Source: Treponema bryantii (GTDB lineage Bacteria > Spirochaetota > Spirochaetia > Treponematales > Treponemataceae). From it: a DNA stretch of 64,000 bases. Under the pieces are notes generated by a model. It was not told where the DNA came from, did no database searches, and was given only the letters and a program-made list of their open reading frames with translations. The position numbers were made by a program, and so were the translations under genes. Location: contig NZ_FOFU01000009.1 in assembly GCF_900111035.1 (NCBI RefSeq), positions 62,001 through 126,000 of the forward strand, read 5' to 3'. Below are positions 33,727 through 43,114 of this stretch, one piece after another. The stretch's first letter is position 1. Each line of letters begins with the position of its first letter.

Positions 33727-36053
33727 TGAAAAAAGCTGATATCCAAAAACTTTGGCTGAAAATAAAAAAAAGAAAGCATATAATTCTACTTTCTGTTCTG
33801 ATTTTATTTTCAGCCAGCCTTATTTTTATAATTCCGGCAAGTCTTGTAGGAAAATCACAGAATTATTCTTATGCTCTCTACGATAAAAATGGTATCCTCT
33901 TAGGTGGGCAAGTTGCTGCTGACGAACAATGGCGATTTGCTCCAGATGAAGTTCCAGAAAAATTTAAAAAGGCAATTATTGCCTATGAGGATAAACGTTT
34001 TTATTTTCATTCTGGAATTGATATATTATCCATAGCCAGAGCAATTAAATTAAATGTTAGTAAAAAAAGAATTGTATCCGGTGGTTCTACCCTAACAATG
34101 CAGACTATCAGGCTTCTGGAAAATCATCCGAAACGTACTTACACTCAAAAAATAAAAGAAGCTTTCATTGCCGTACTCTTTGAAATACGATATACAAAAA
34201 AACATATCCTAAAATTATATTGTGCAAATGCTCCATTTGGAGGAAACGTTGTTGGACTTGAAGCGGCATCCTGGAGATATTTTAACCGCCCCCCTTCAGA
34301 ACTTACATGGGCTGAAACAGCAACCCTTGCTGTTCTTCCTAACCAGCCATCTTTGGTTTATCCTGGTGCAAATTCTGAAATACTTTTAGAAAAAAGAAAT
34401 TATCTTCTCAATAAGCTATATCAAAAAAAATATTTTGATAAGAAAACTTATGAACTTTCTCTTGCAGAATCACTTCCTTCAAAACCTTTCCCATTACCTT
34501 CAAATTCTCCTCATTATCTGGAATATTTGAAACAAACTCATAAAAAAAATCAGACAAAATTTTATACGACACTAGATTACAATATTCAAAAAAACACATT
34601 CCGAATAATTGAACACTGGTCTTCTGAATTTTCCCGAAGAGGAATTTCAAACGCAGCAGCTCTTATTCTGGATACTAAAACAAAAGAAGTTCTCGCTTAC
34701 TGTGGAAATTCTGGAAATGCATTACGTAATCCTGACAGTTATGCAGTTGATATGATTCAATCAAAAAGAAGTTCCGGAAGCCTTTTAAAACCATTTCTGT
34801 ATGGAGCTATGCTTGATGCAGGAGAACTTTTACCTGATCAGCTGGTAATTGATATTCCAACCCGCATTGGCAATTACAGACCAGATAATAATATAAAAAA
34901 ATACAGTGGTGTTGTACCAGCTTCAGAAGCTCTTACCCGTTCCCTTAATATTCCTGCAATCCGCGAGCTGAGAAAATTTGGAATAAACAGATTTCTTGAT
35001 TGTCTTAGAAAATGTGGTTTTACAACTTTCAATCATGATTCCGAATATTATGGATTGCCTCTTATTCTGGGAGGTGGAGAAATAACAATGTGGGAAGCAG
35101 CACGTGCTTATGCTGACTTAATGAATAAAGCCTGCATGGAACAATCTGACTTTCCAATTTCTACAGGCAGTTCATGGATAACAGTAAATGTTCTTTCTAC
35201 AGGAATACGCCCAGAAGATGAAGCTAACTGGCAAAAATATGCAAATTCAAAAAGAATTGCATGGAAGACAGGAACTTCAAATGGTAATAGAGATGCATGG
35301 GCTATTGGTATTACACGAGAATATACAGTTGCTGTTTGGATTGGAAATGCAAATGGAATGGGAAATCCAGATTTAAAAAGTGTTTCTACTTCGGCTCCCG
35401 TAATGTTTGATATTTTCTCGGTTCTACCTAAAACATCCTGGCCAGATATTCCTTATGATGATTTAACAGAACAAACAGTTTGTTCTCATTCAGGCTTTGC
35501 AGCATCTCCTGATTGCAAAGAAACTAAATCTATTTTTAGATCCAGAGCTGCCGTTACCCCGGAACTATGTCCATACTGTAAGAAAATTTCATTTACTTTT
35601 GATAAAAAATATAGAGCAACAACAGAAGACCTTACAGGAGAAAAGGCTGGAATATATAATGGAACTCTTCCCAAAATCGAAAAACGATTTGTACTGCCGC
35701 CAAATCTGGAATACTGGTATAAAAATACAAGTGTAGTTTATACTTCCCTGCCAGATTTTGTGCCCTGGCACCATTCTACTTCTGCTGACAATCTTTCTAT
35801 TGTATTTCCTGAGCCTAATGCAAAAATTATCATACCTGTAGAAATTGATGGCACCCAGGGAGCTATGGTAATGCAGGCTGCAGTTCGTTCTTCCGATACT
35901 TTTGTTTATTGGGATGTTGATGGTATTTATTTAGGTTACACAGAAAAAGTCCATGAAATGACAATTTCGCCAGATTCTGGAACTCATATTCTTACAGTTA
36001 CAGATAGTAATGGAAATATATTGAAACGAAAATTTGAAATTCTTGAGAGCTAG
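33726..36053 (+). CDS. pbpC: Penicillin-binding protein 1C
   Basis: 775 residues, bifunctional peptidoglycan synthase. An uncleaved signal anchor (about 15-38) is followed by a GT51 transglycosylase domain with catalytic Glu in YEDKRFYFHSGID and SGGSTLTMQTIRLLE. The transpeptidase domain has SxxK in SSGSLLKPFLYG (Ser about 351), SxN in LTRSLNIPA and KTG in WKTGTSNGNRDAWAI (about 514). The C-terminal 130 residues match the BiPBP_C immunoglobulin-like domain typical of PBP1C, including a four-Cys segment (CSHSGFAASPDC...CPYC). Its ATG overlaps the A2M stop by one base, so the pair are coupled. Confidence 0.95.
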   Translation: MKKADIQKLWLKIKKRKHIILLSVLILFSASLIFIIPASLVGKSQNYSYALYDKNGILLGGQVAADEQWRFAPDEVPEKFKKAIIAYEDKRFYFHSGIDILSIARAIKLNVSKKRIVSGGSTLTMQTIRLLENHPKRTYTQKIKEAFIAVLFEIRYTKKHILKLYCANAPFGGNVVGLEAASWRYFNRPPSELTWAETATLAVLPNQPSLVYPGANSEILLEKRNYLLNKLYQKKYFDKKTYELSLAESLPSKPFPLPSNSPHYLEYLKQTHKKNQTKFYTTLDYNIQKNTFRIIEHWSSEFSRRGISNAAALILDTKTKEVLAYCGNSGNALRNPDSYAVDMIQSKRSSGSLLKPFLYGAMLDAGELLPDQLVIDIPTRIGNYRPDNNIKKYSGVVPASEALTRSLNIPAIRELRKFGINRFLDCLRKCGFTTFNHDSEYYGLPLILGGGEITMWEAARAYADLMNKACMEQSDFPISTGSSWITVNVLSTGIRPEDEANWQKYANSKRIAWKTGTSNGNRDAWAIGITREYTVAVWIGNANGMGNPDLKSVSTSAPVMFDIFSVLPKTSWPDIPYDDLTEQTVCSHSGFAASPDCKETKSIFRSRAAVTPELCPYCKKISFTFDKKYRATTEDLTGEKAGIYNGTLPKIEKRFVLPPNLEYWYKNTSVVYTSLPDFVPWHHSTSADNLSIVFPEPNAKIIIPVEIDGTQGAMVMQAAVRSSDTFVYWDVDGIYLGYTEKVHEMTISPDSGTHILTVTDSNGNILKRKFEILES

Positions 36054-36124
36054 CAATATTTTAATAGATAAATACTAAAATATTTATTAAAATATAAAGA
36101 TAAAGATTAAAACTTGGAGGTTTT

Positions 36125-36877
36125 ATGAAAAAAATTACAATAAGTATTTTCATTTTATGTGCATTATCACTTTTCATTAGTTGTGGAGATGAGAAAAAAT
36201 CTCCTGCAAAAAAAGCAAATGAAACTAACAGCACTAAAGCAAAAGAAAATAAAGTTGAAACTATTACTTCTGTAGTTCTTTATGACGGTACACCGTTCTA
36301 TTCAGAGAATGCAGACGGTAAAATGGTTTATGCAGATGAAGCTCCTTTGGGAGAAACAATCCGCATTTATGTTAAAAACAACAGCATTGAACAGAAAGAA
36401 GCAATTCGTCTTTTGAGCTCAGGTAAAGAAGAAACCTTTAATTTTGTTCACGTTGCATATTTTGATAAAGATTACTGGACAAGAGATATTTTCATCACAA
36501 ATGATGCTGCTCTTACGGCTGGGTGTATTACCGCTCAGGCTCTTACCTACAGTTCTCCAGACGGTTCCTCTGCTACATCGAAGAAAATTGAAGCCGGAAC
36601 ACTCGTAGCTGTAAACGAATCTTCTAAAACAAGAGATACAGATCTTGATATCGAGTTCGTTGAAATCACATATTACAGCGGAGCTGCGTTTGGAAAAAGA
36701 ATCTATGTTAAGAGTAATTTAGTTTCTACTAATTCAGCAGATATTGTTGCTTTACAGACAATTGCAAAGATGAAGTCAAATGAAAACTTGAATCCAGATG
36801 TAAAAACACAGTTGATGGATTCTTTAAACAGCCTGCCTGTTTCATCTTATGTTGCAGATATTATATCTGATCTGTAA
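36125..36877 (+). CDS. SH3-like lipoprotein, paralogue of the next gene
   Basis: 250 residues. The lipoprotein signal ends LFISC (Cys20). After a Lys/Glu/Asn linker (about 22-50) come two SH3b-like beta segments (LYDGTPFYSENADGKMVY and YSSPDGSSATSKKIEAGTLV) and a helical tail (DVKTQLMDSLNSLPVSSYVA). The tail resembles DLKKEFLDNAKSMKTSPLIS of the next protein, so the two are tandem paralogues. GGAGG lies 5 nt before the ATG. Between pbpC and this gene an AT-rich inverted repeat (AATATTTTA...TAAAATATT, 36055-36084) may mark the boundary. A cell-wall-binding role is inferred from the SH3 fold and position. Confidence 0.7.
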   Translation: MKKITISIFILCALSLFISCGDEKKSPAKKANETNSTKAKENKVETITSVVLYDGTPFYSENADGKMVYADEAPLGETIRIYVKNNSIEQKEAIRLLSSGKEETFNFVHVAYFDKDYWTRDIFITNDAALTAGCITAQALTYSSPDGSSATSKKIEAGTLVAVNESSKTRDTDLDIEFVEITYYSGAAFGKRIYVKSNLVSTNSADIVALQTIAKMKSNENLNPDVKTQLMDSLNSLPVSSYVADIISDL

Positions 36878-36897
36878 TTAAAAAAGGAGAAATTAAT

Positions 36898-37857
36898 ATG
36901 AAAAGAACTCTTATTTTAGTAATATCTGTTTTATTTACATTAAATGCATTTGCAGCATCTTCAAAAGTTGTAATGTTACGCGACAATGGTCCTTTGAGAA
37001 AGGCAAATGATTCAAACGGAGTTGAATGGGCCGAAACTGTAACCGCTGGAACAGAACTTGAACTTGAATCTGATGAAATAGTAATTAAAGATCTTGTTAC
37101 ATCTTCTAAAACTTATTCTGATGTAAAGTTCTACAAAGTAAAATACAACAAAAATACATATTTTGTTCAGGAATCTGATGTTGAAATCTGTTCATCAGCC
37201 TCTGTTCTTCAAAAAGATGCACTTCTTTTTACAAAACCTACACTTTATTCTTATAGAAATGCTATTCTTGAAAGAGGAACTCTTGTAGTTATCGGTGATT
37301 CAGTAAAACAGTTTAACAATGAATTTACAAAAATCACATTCTATGATACAAACGATGGTCTTAAGCGTTCAAGATATGTTTATTCAAACACAATCAGTAA
37401 TTCTGATAAAGATGTAAAAGCTGTTCTTCTTCTTGAAAAAGGAAGAAAAACTGAAAACGAAGACTTGAAAAAAGAATTCCTTGATAATGCTAAATCAATG
37501 AAGACATCTCCACTTATCAGTTCTTATATTTCTGATGAAATCGCAAAAATCTATAATATTTCACTGTTTAGTGATGATTCAATAATTTCTATTGATGGCT
37601 TCTCATCATATATTAAAACTAATGATGGTTCTAAAGTAAATGTTCGTTCATTACCAGGAACTGCCGGCGAAGTTATTGGACAATTCGAATCAGTAAATAA
37701 TCCAGCTGTATTTGTCAGCATGAAAACAGACGGTACAGAGGAAATTGATGGTATCACAGACAGCTGGTATTATGTTAGTGAATTAGATTCTGAGTCATCA
37801 GAACCTAAATTTGAAGGAATTGAAGGCTGGGTATTTGGTGCTTTCTTAAATAAATAA
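36898..37857 (+). CDS. Exported SH3-domain protein
   Basis: 319 residues. Signal peptide MKRTLILVISVLFTLNAFAA with cleavage after AFA, no lipobox, so a soluble periplasmic protein. Two SH3-like segments align with the preceding lipoprotein (VMLRDNGPLRKANDSNG and DALLFTKPTLYSYRN), followed by the shared helical region and an additional C-terminal SH3_3-type domain (INDGSKVNVRSLPGTAGEVI-like: NDGSKVNVRSLPGTAGEVIG, WYYVSEL, EGWVFGAFL). SH3_3 domains commonly bind peptidoglycan. SD AAGGAG 8 nt before the ATG. It ends at a bidirectional terminator facing rbfA. Confidence 0.8.
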   Translation: MKRTLILVISVLFTLNAFAASSKVVMLRDNGPLRKANDSNGVEWAETVTAGTELELESDEIVIKDLVTSSKTYSDVKFYKVKYNKNTYFVQESDVEICSSASVLQKDALLFTKPTLYSYRNAILERGTLVVIGDSVKQFNNEFTKITFYDTNDGLKRSRYVYSNTISNSDKDVKAVLLLEKGRKTENEDLKKEFLDNAKSMKTSPLISSYISDEIAKIYNISLFSDDSIISIDGFSSYIKTNDGSKVNVRSLPGTAGEVIGQFESVNNPAVFVSMKTDGTEEIDGITDSWYYVSELDSESSEPKFEGIEGWVFGAFLNK

Positions 37858-37892
37858 GCAATAGATACCAATAAAATGTCTTAAAAAAATCA

Positions 37893-37926
37893 GGGCTGCC
37901 CATTTCTTTTTGGACAGCCCCTTTTA
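37893..37926. terminator. Bidirectional terminator between convergent transcripts
   Basis: GGGCTGcCC / GGaCAGCCC stem (37893-37920) with A-run on the left and CTTTTATTT on the right. Nearly the same stem as at 9961-9990. It closes the SH3 gene pair (plus) and the rimP-nusA-infB-rbfA operon (minus). Confidence 0.85.
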
Positions 37927-37927
37927 T

Positions 37928-38311
37928 TTATTCTTCAGAAGAAGAAGTTTCTCTTTCTTTTTCTTCTTTTTCCAGTTCATTAAGTTTCTGAACCATTTCG
38001 AAGCCGGCTTTCATGCCTGCGTCTACGTGGAACTGAAGTTTTGGGAACTGGCGGATTCTAAGTTTTTTTGCAATTTCACGCTGAATGAAGCCTGCTGCTG
38101 CATTAAGACCGTCTACTCCCTTTCCTACCTGATTATCAGGCAAGAAAGAAGATACGTAAACTTTTGCGTAGCTTAAGTCGCTTGTAACTTCAACACGGTT
38201 GATGCTCAAAAAGGTTGAAACACGTGGATCTTTTACTTCTCCACGCAGAATCAACTGGGAAATCTCATCGCGGAGCTGGTCATTCAGTCTTTGAATACGA
38301 TACTGTCCCAT
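37928..38311 (-). CDS. rbfA: Ribosome-binding factor A
   Basis: 127 residues, the usual RbfA size. It assists maturation of the 30S subunit. The KH-type core is clear: [71 protein letters not shown] and PKLQFHVDAGMKAG. The C-terminal tail is Glu/Lys-rich. Its ATG overlaps the infB stop by one base (TAATG). In many bacteria truB follows, but here the operon ends at the terminator. Confidence 0.96.
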   Translation of the reverse strand: MGQYRIQRLNDQLRDEISQLILRGEVKDPRVSTFLSINRVEVTSDLSYAKVYVSSFLPDNQVGKGVDGLNAAAGFIQREIAKKLRIRQFPKLQFHVDAGMKAGFEMVQKLNELEKEEKERETSSSEE

Positions 38312-40956
38312 TACTGAGCTCCTTCTGAACCACTTGCAGTTACATTACGTTTTGCAGCCTCAGCTTCTTCTTCGGCAATAGTCTTACCAAGTTTCTTAGC
38401 AACTTCGATGATCTCGAATACTTCGAGACGGTCACCAACCTGGATATCCTGCCAGTTCTCTAAGCCGATACCACATTCGTAACCAGTAGAAACTTCCTTG
38501 GCATCATCCTTAAAGCGCTTGAGGGAAGAAATCTTACCAGTGAAGATAACAATACCATCACGAACAAGGTTTACACTTGAAGTGCGGCGTACAATACCTT
38601 CTGATACAGAACATCCGGCAATTACGCCAACCTTTGGTACCTTGAATGTATTGCGTACTTCCACCTGACCGATAACTTCTTCTTTTGTATCCGGCTGGAG
38701 CATACCTTCCATAGCCTGCTGAACTTCTTCAACACACTTGTAGATGATATTATATTTTCTGATTTCAACCTGTTCCTGCTCAGCAAGAGTTTTTGCCTTT
38801 GGTGTTGGACGTACATTGAAACCAATGATAATTGCATTAGAGTCAGCCGCAGCAAGAGTAACGTCTGATTCGTTGATAGCACCCGCACTTGAGTGAATAA
38901 CAGAAAGGCGTATTTCGCGAGTTGAAAGCTTTTCCAAAGAAGACTTGAGGGCTTCTGCAGATCCCTGAAGATCTGCCTTAATGATAACCTTAAGTTCTTT
39001 AACTTCGCTGTCTTTAATATCGCTGAACAGAGTATCAAGAGTTGTCTTCTTAACAGCCTTAGCAGCTTCGAAGCGCTTGAGTTCCTGACGCTTGCTTGAA
39101 ATAGCGCGAGCATCCTTTTCGCTCTCTGTTACCTGGAATGGGTCGCCCGCATTTGGCATTTCTTCCATACCAAGAACTTCAACAGGAGTTGAAGGACCAG
39201 CTTCCTGAATACGGCGTCCTCTGTCATCAAACATAGCACGTACACGTCCAGAGTAAATACCGGCAACAAATGGATCTCCCTGTTTGAGAGTACCACGCTG
39301 TACAACAACAGTTGAAACAACACCGCGTCCCTGATCTACGCGAGATTCAAGAATCTTACCTTCTGCACGGCATTCGTAGTTAGCCTTAAGCTCAAGCATT
39401 TCTGCCTGAAGAAGAATTGCGTCAAGAAGATCATCAATACCTTCTTTCTTAAGAGCAGAGATGTGTACATACTGAGTATCTCCACCCCATTCTTCCGGAG
39501 TAAGTCCCTGCTCAGAAAGCTGAGTCTTAACACGGTCCGGGTTAGCTTCAGGCTTATCAACCTTGTTTACAGCAACGATGATAGGAACCTTAGCGTCCTT
39601 AGCATGAGCAATAGCTTCCATAGTCTGAGGCATAACACCATCATCAGCAGCTACTACAAGAACTACGATATCTGTTACCTGAGCACCACGTGCACGCATC
39701 ATAGTAAATGCTTCGTGACCTGGTGTATCAAGGAATGTAATTTTTCCCTTAGGAGTTGAAACTGAGTAAGCACCGATAGACTGAGTAATACCACCAGCTT
39801 CTCCGGCAGCAACGTTTGCATGGCGAATAGCATCCAAAGTCTTTGTTTTACCATGGTCTACGTGTCCCATTACAGTTACAATTGGAGGACGTGGAAGAAG
39901 TTCTACACCATCATCCTTTTCGCTTTCAATTACAGTTTCATCATAAAGGCTTACGAGGTGAACCTCACAGCCATATTCTGCAGCAAGAAGAGTTGCAGTA
40001 TCAGAATCGATAGACTGGGTAATTGTAACCATCATACCCATGCCCATAAGCTTTCCGATAACTTCACTTGCCTTAAGATTCATCTTACGAGCAAGGTCAG
40101 AAACCGAAATAGTTTCCATGATATCGATTGACTTTGGTACTACAGAAGCTGGAGTTTCAACCTTCTTCTTCTGACCAAAGAGGTTATCATCGTACTGCTC
40201 TTCGTCCTTGCGGTTATATATCTGTTTTTTGCCTTTAAATGCCTTTTTAGCTGGCTGGCGTGACTGATCTACCGGAGGAACTGGAGCAGCCCCTCCCATT
40301 CCGCCTGTACGAGGTCTAAAGCCTCCCTGTCCGCCCTGGCCGCCACGGTTGAATCCACCCTGGCCTCCCTGACCACCGCGGTTAAATCCGCCCTGGCCAC
40401 CTTGTCCGCCGCGGTTGAAGCCGCCCTGACGTCCGCCCTGGCCGTTGTTATCGCGGTCGCGGTTCTGATAATTCTGACGAGCCTGAGAGCCGCTGAAGCC
40501 ACCGCCCTGACCATTTCTGTCACGGTTGTAGCCACCCTGTCCTCCCTGTCCGCCGCGATTATATCCGCCCTGACCGTTTCCGTTTCTGTCGCGGTTATAT
40601 CCACCCTGTCTAGGCTTATCTGAAAGATTACCAGCCTTTACATTTGGGCGAGCTGAGTTTAATTCAAAAGCACGAGGCTTAGCACCTTCAGGTCTTGTTC
40701 CATTACCAGCTGGCTTAGATTCTGGTTTATGCTGTACAGGAGCCGCATTCTCATTCTTCTTAACGACAACATGCTTCTGTCCATTACCGCCTGACTGACC
40801 AGCCTGTCCCTGAGGTTGTGTATTTGTCTGTGGAGCTGCAGGTGCCTTCTTTTTTACAACAACTACCTTTTTCTTTTCAGGAGCTGTGGCAGGAGTTGAA
40901 TCCTGCTGTTTCTTATGCACTACAAATCCGGGCTTTTTTTCGTTTTCTTCAGCCAT
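38311..40956 (-). CDS. infB: Translation initiation factor IF-2
   Basis: 881 residues. GTPase that places initiator tRNA on the 30S subunit. The first 270 residues are low-complexity and basic; about 115-225 consist of near-repeats of [14 protein letters not shown] and similar Gly-Arg-Asn-Gln units. An IF2_N segment follows ([20 protein letters not shown]), then the G domain with G1 GHVDHGKT (about 362), G3 DTPGHEAF and G4 NKVDKP, and the C-terminal fMet-tRNA-binding domains ([13 protein letters not shown]-like: [18 protein letters not shown]). Start at ATG 40956; nusA lies 18 bp upstream. The glycine-rich repeat replaces the usual Ala/Glu/Arg linker. Confidence 0.97.
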   Translation of the reverse strand: MAEENEKKPGFVVHKKQQDSTPATAPEKKKVVVVKKKAPAAPQTNTQPQGQAGQSGGNGQKHVVVKKNENAAPVQHKPESKPAGNGTRPEGAKPRAFELNSARPNVKAGNLSDKPRQGGYNRDRNGNGQGGYNRGGQGGQGGYNRDRNGQGGGFSGSQARQNYQNRDRDNNGQGGRQGGFNRGGQGGQGGFNRGGQGGQGGFNRGGQGGQGGFRPRTGGMGGAAPVPPVDQSRQPAKKAFKGKKQIYNRKDEEQYDDNLFGQKKKVETPASVVPKSIDIMETISVSDLARKMNLKASEVIGKLMGMGMMVTITQSIDSDTATLLAAEYGCEVHLVSLYDETVIESEKDDGVELLPRPPIVTVMGHVDHGKTKTLDAIRHANVAAGEAGGITQSIGAYSVSTPKGKITFLDTPGHEAFTMMRARGAQVTDIVVLVVAADDGVMPQTMEAIAHAKDAKVPIIVAVNKVDKPEANPDRVKTQLSEQGLTPEEWGGDTQYVHISALKKEGIDDLLDAILLQAEMLELKANYECRAEGKILESRVDQGRGVVSTVVVQRGTLKQGDPFVAGIYSGRVRAMFDDRGRRIQEAGPSTPVEVLGMEEMPNAGDPFQVTESEKDARAISSKRQELKRFEAAKAVKKTTLDTLFSDIKDSEVKELKVIIKADLQGSAEALKSSLEKLSTREIRLSVIHSSAGAINESDVTLAAADSNAIIIGFNVRPTPKAKTLAEQEQVEIRKYNIIYKCVEEVQQAMEGMLQPDTKEEVIGQVEVRNTFKVPKVGVIAGCSVSEGIVRRTSSVNLVRDGIVIFTGKISSLKRFKDDAKEVSTGYECGIGLENWQDIQVGDRLEVFEIIEVAKKLGKTIAEEEAEAAKRNVTASGSEGAQ
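40300..40620. repeat. Coding tandem repeats in infB (Gly/Gln/Asn/Arg-rich)
   Basis: Imperfect 18-36 bp units reading, on minus, GGCCAGGGCGGATTTAACCG and close variants, with at least four adjacent copies around 40320-40440 and further relatives to 40620. The units stay in frame. Such repeats can change copy number by slippage. Confidence 0.85.
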
Positions 40957-40974
40957 TATTATCTTCTACCTTCC

Positions 40975-42477
40975 TTATTCCTCTACTTCAAACTCAAACT
41001 CAACGCCACAATTTGGACAGTGAGTCATATCCAAAGTAATCTTTGCACCACATTCAGGACAGAAGTATTCTTCTTCCTCTTCTGCAGCAGCTTCTTCGCT
41101 TGCTGGAGCTTCTGGCTGAGCAGCAGCCTCTTCTGCAGGAGCTTCAGATGCATCAGATTCATCTTCCTCTACGAACTCTACATTTTCATTGATAAGTTCG
41201 TTTATCTTATCAAGAGCTTCTTTAGAAACTCCTTCTACATTAATTGTGCCATTATCATAAGCTTCAACGAAGTCCTGGAACTCTTCAATTCCAGCAGCCT
41301 TAAGAAGAGCTGCAACTTCAGCATCAACTCCAGGAAGCTCAGAAATCTTAGAAATCTCTTCAACAGCCTCGTCGTTGAACAGGTTACGTGCATTCTGAAC
41401 AGTGTTGAATGAAGAAAGATCAAGTTCTTCAGCCTGTTCAATAGTCTTAACATCGATATTCCAGTCACACAAGCGGTTTGCAAGGCGAACATTCTGTCCC
41501 TGGCGACCGATTGCAAGAGAGAACTGAGAATCTTCAACAATTGCAAGAGCCTGTTTCTTGTCTGCATCAGTAATAATTACACGTTCAACCTGAGCTGGTG
41601 AAAGTGCATTCTTAATGAATACAGCTGGATCAGCATCCCACTTAAGAACGTCGATTTTTTCGTTCATAAGTTCGCGGATAACATTCTGAATACGAACACC
41701 ACGAAGACCAACACAAGCTCCAACAGGATCAACCTCTTCACGAGCAGAAGAAACAGCAATCTTTGTTCTGTAACCTGCATCGCGAACGATTCTGTTAATT
41801 TCAACAGTTCCGTCAGCAATTTCTGGAACTTCTTTTTCAAGAATAGAGCTTACCAGCTTTGTATCGCTTCTTGAAAGAACAAGCTGAATACCAGTATTTG
41901 TTGGCTTAACGTCTACGATAAGAGCCTTAATTCTGTCTCCCTTTTCATAAATCTCAAGCTTTGACTGATATTTTGTTGGAAGGAAACCTTCAATACGACC
42001 TGCATTTCCAAGGTCAACAAAGATATTTCCATTGCGTTCGCGCTGGTGATATCCGATAATCATTTCACCAATTTTGTCTTTATATTCGTTCATCAGTGAT
42101 GTCTTATAAGTTTCGTTCAATCCCTGGTGAGCAGTCTGCTTTCCAACAGTAACAGCCGAACGGTCAAAAGTTTTAGGGTCTTCAAGAATATCAATCTCAT
42201 CACCCTCTTCAACTTCGTCTCCAGCAAGCTTTCTTGCATCTTCAAGTTCAATTTCCTTAACAGGGTCGTAAACACCGTCTACAACAACCTTACGTGAATA
42301 AATTGAAACATCCGACATATCATCATTGAATTTTACAATTGCATTCTCATCATCACCATAAGTGCGTTTATAAGCAGCCTTCAGAGCCTTTTCAATAGTC
42401 TGTTTTACAGAATCCTCTGAATAACCTTTTTCCGAAATCAACGCTCGGATTGCCTCTGCCATTTCTGACATCTTCAA
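40975..42477 (-). CDS. nusA: Transcription termination/antitermination factor NusA with C-terminal zinc ribbon
   Basis: 500 residues. RNA-polymerase-binding N-terminal domain (about 1-130), S1 domain (GNIFVDLGNAGRIEGFLP) and two KH domains (EEVDPVGACVGLRGVRIQNV, LAIGRQGQNVRLANRL), all canonical. After a helix-hairpin-helix region and an acidic Ala/Glu stretch, the last 30 residues form FCPECGAKITLDMTHCPNCG, a CxxC-x12-CxxC zinc ribbon not part of standard NusA. It modulates pausing, termination and antitermination. It is second in the rimP-nusA-infB-rbfA operon; a promoter-terminator pair in the leader may be controlled by NusA itself. SD GAGGAG-like before the ATG. Confidence 0.96.
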   Translation of the reverse strand: MKMSEMAEAIRALISEKGYSEDSVKQTIEKALKAAYKRTYGDDENAIVKFNDDMSDVSIYSRKVVVDGVYDPVKEIELEDARKLAGDEVEEGDEIDILEDPKTFDRSAVTVGKQTAHQGLNETYKTSLMNEYKDKIGEMIIGYHQRERNGNIFVDLGNAGRIEGFLPTKYQSKLEIYEKGDRIKALIVDVKPTNTGIQLVLSRSDTKLVSSILEKEVPEIADGTVEINRIVRDAGYRTKIAVSSAREEVDPVGACVGLRGVRIQNVIRELMNEKIDVLKWDADPAVFIKNALSPAQVERVIITDADKKQALAIVEDSQFSLAIGRQGQNVRLANRLCDWNIDVKTIEQAEELDLSSFNTVQNARNLFNDEAVEEISKISELPGVDAEVAALLKAAGIEEFQDFVEAYDNGTINVEGVSKEALDKINELINENVEFVEEDESDASEAPAEEAAAQPEAPASEEAAAEEEEEYFCPECGAKITLDMTHCPNCGVEFEFEVEE

Positions 42478-42509
42478 CTCCTCGGGAATTATTTCCCTAA
42501 ATAATTGTC

Positions 42510-42971
42510 TTAGTTATAGTCAAATTTTGCTTTCGCAATATTTTCATAAGAAACAGAGAAAGATTTTCCATCCTCTGCTTCCAAAGTTACCTGTTTATCA
42601 TCTGCAGAAAGAATCTTACCGCTAACCCAGTCAGTAACAGTCTTATCCCAGACACGAACAGCACGTCCAGCAAATACTCCGAACTCTGCCGCATTTTTAA
42701 TATTGTGCTCAATACCAGGGCTTGTAAGTTCCATCATAGTATCTTCAGTTCCAAGCAGCGCTTCGAGGCGTGGAAGAAGAACACGGTGAACCTTTGCGCA
42801 ATCATTAACTCCAATATTACCATCCGGCTCAGTTGAAGCAATCATTGCAGAAATCTTTGTGGTAGTCTTAGAAGGAACAATCTTCAAATCAACAAGCTTA
42901 AAGCCCATTCCCTCAACAAGAGCAGCACATTCATCATAATACTTAATGCTTTTGTAAGATGTGTATTCCAT
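42510..42971 (-). CDS. rimP: Ribosome maturation factor RimP
   Basis: 153 residues, the usual RimP size. It helps assemble the 30S subunit. Recognisable segments: CAALVEGMGFKLVDLKIVPS, NIGVNDCAKVHRVLLPRLEA (VDDCERVSR-type helix) and MELTSPGIEHNIKNAAEFGV, which match the LEVSSPGldRpL family motif, then a C-terminal Sm-like domain (GRAVRVWDKTVTDWVSGKI). First gene of the operon; AAGGAT lies 3-4 nt before the ATG. The 5' leader contains a strong intrinsic terminator between its promoter and this start. Confidence 0.95.
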   Translation of the reverse strand: MEYTSYKSIKYYDECAALVEGMGFKLVDLKIVPSKTTTKISAMIASTEPDGNIGVNDCAKVHRVLLPRLEALLGTEDTMMELTSPGIEHNIKNAAEFGVFAGRAVRVWDKTVTDWVSGKILSADDKQVTLEAEDGKSFSVSYENIAKAKFDYN

Positions 42972-43017
42972 AAATCCTTTTTAATCCGCCGGCTCTCAAA
43001 AACCGGTTTCTGGCAAT

Positions 43018-43049
43018 AAAAAAGACCCGTGGGCCTCACGAGTCTTTTT
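43018..43049 (-). terminator. Terminator/attenuator in the rimP-nusA leader
   Basis: On minus: AAAAAGAC-T-CGTG / CACG-G-GTCTTTTT with a 5-nt AGGCC loop, 13 pairs counting one T-G wobble, then TTTTTT. It lies about 20 nt downstream of the expected start from the consensus promoter at 43076-43104 and 47 nt before the rimP ATG, so every operon transcript must pass it. Confidence 0.85.
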
Positions 43050-43075
43050 AATATTTATATTAAACTGACTATTAC

Positions 43076-43104
43076 AATATAGAAGAAAAGTAAATTTTTG
43101 TCAA
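43076..43104 (-). promoter_or_regulatory. Consensus promoter of the rimP-nusA-infB-rbfA operon
   Basis: On minus: TTGACA (43099-43104), exactly 17 bp, TATATT (43076-43081). Transcription should start near 43069, giving a leader of about 98 nt. No other promoter-like pair is seen between the hairpin and rimP. Confidence 0.8.
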
Positions 43105-43114
43105 TCTTTTTATA

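Noticed and set aside
40300-40620. CRISPR-like spaced repeats
   Set aside because: Units are contiguous, imperfect and in frame inside infB; no unique spacers or cas genes.
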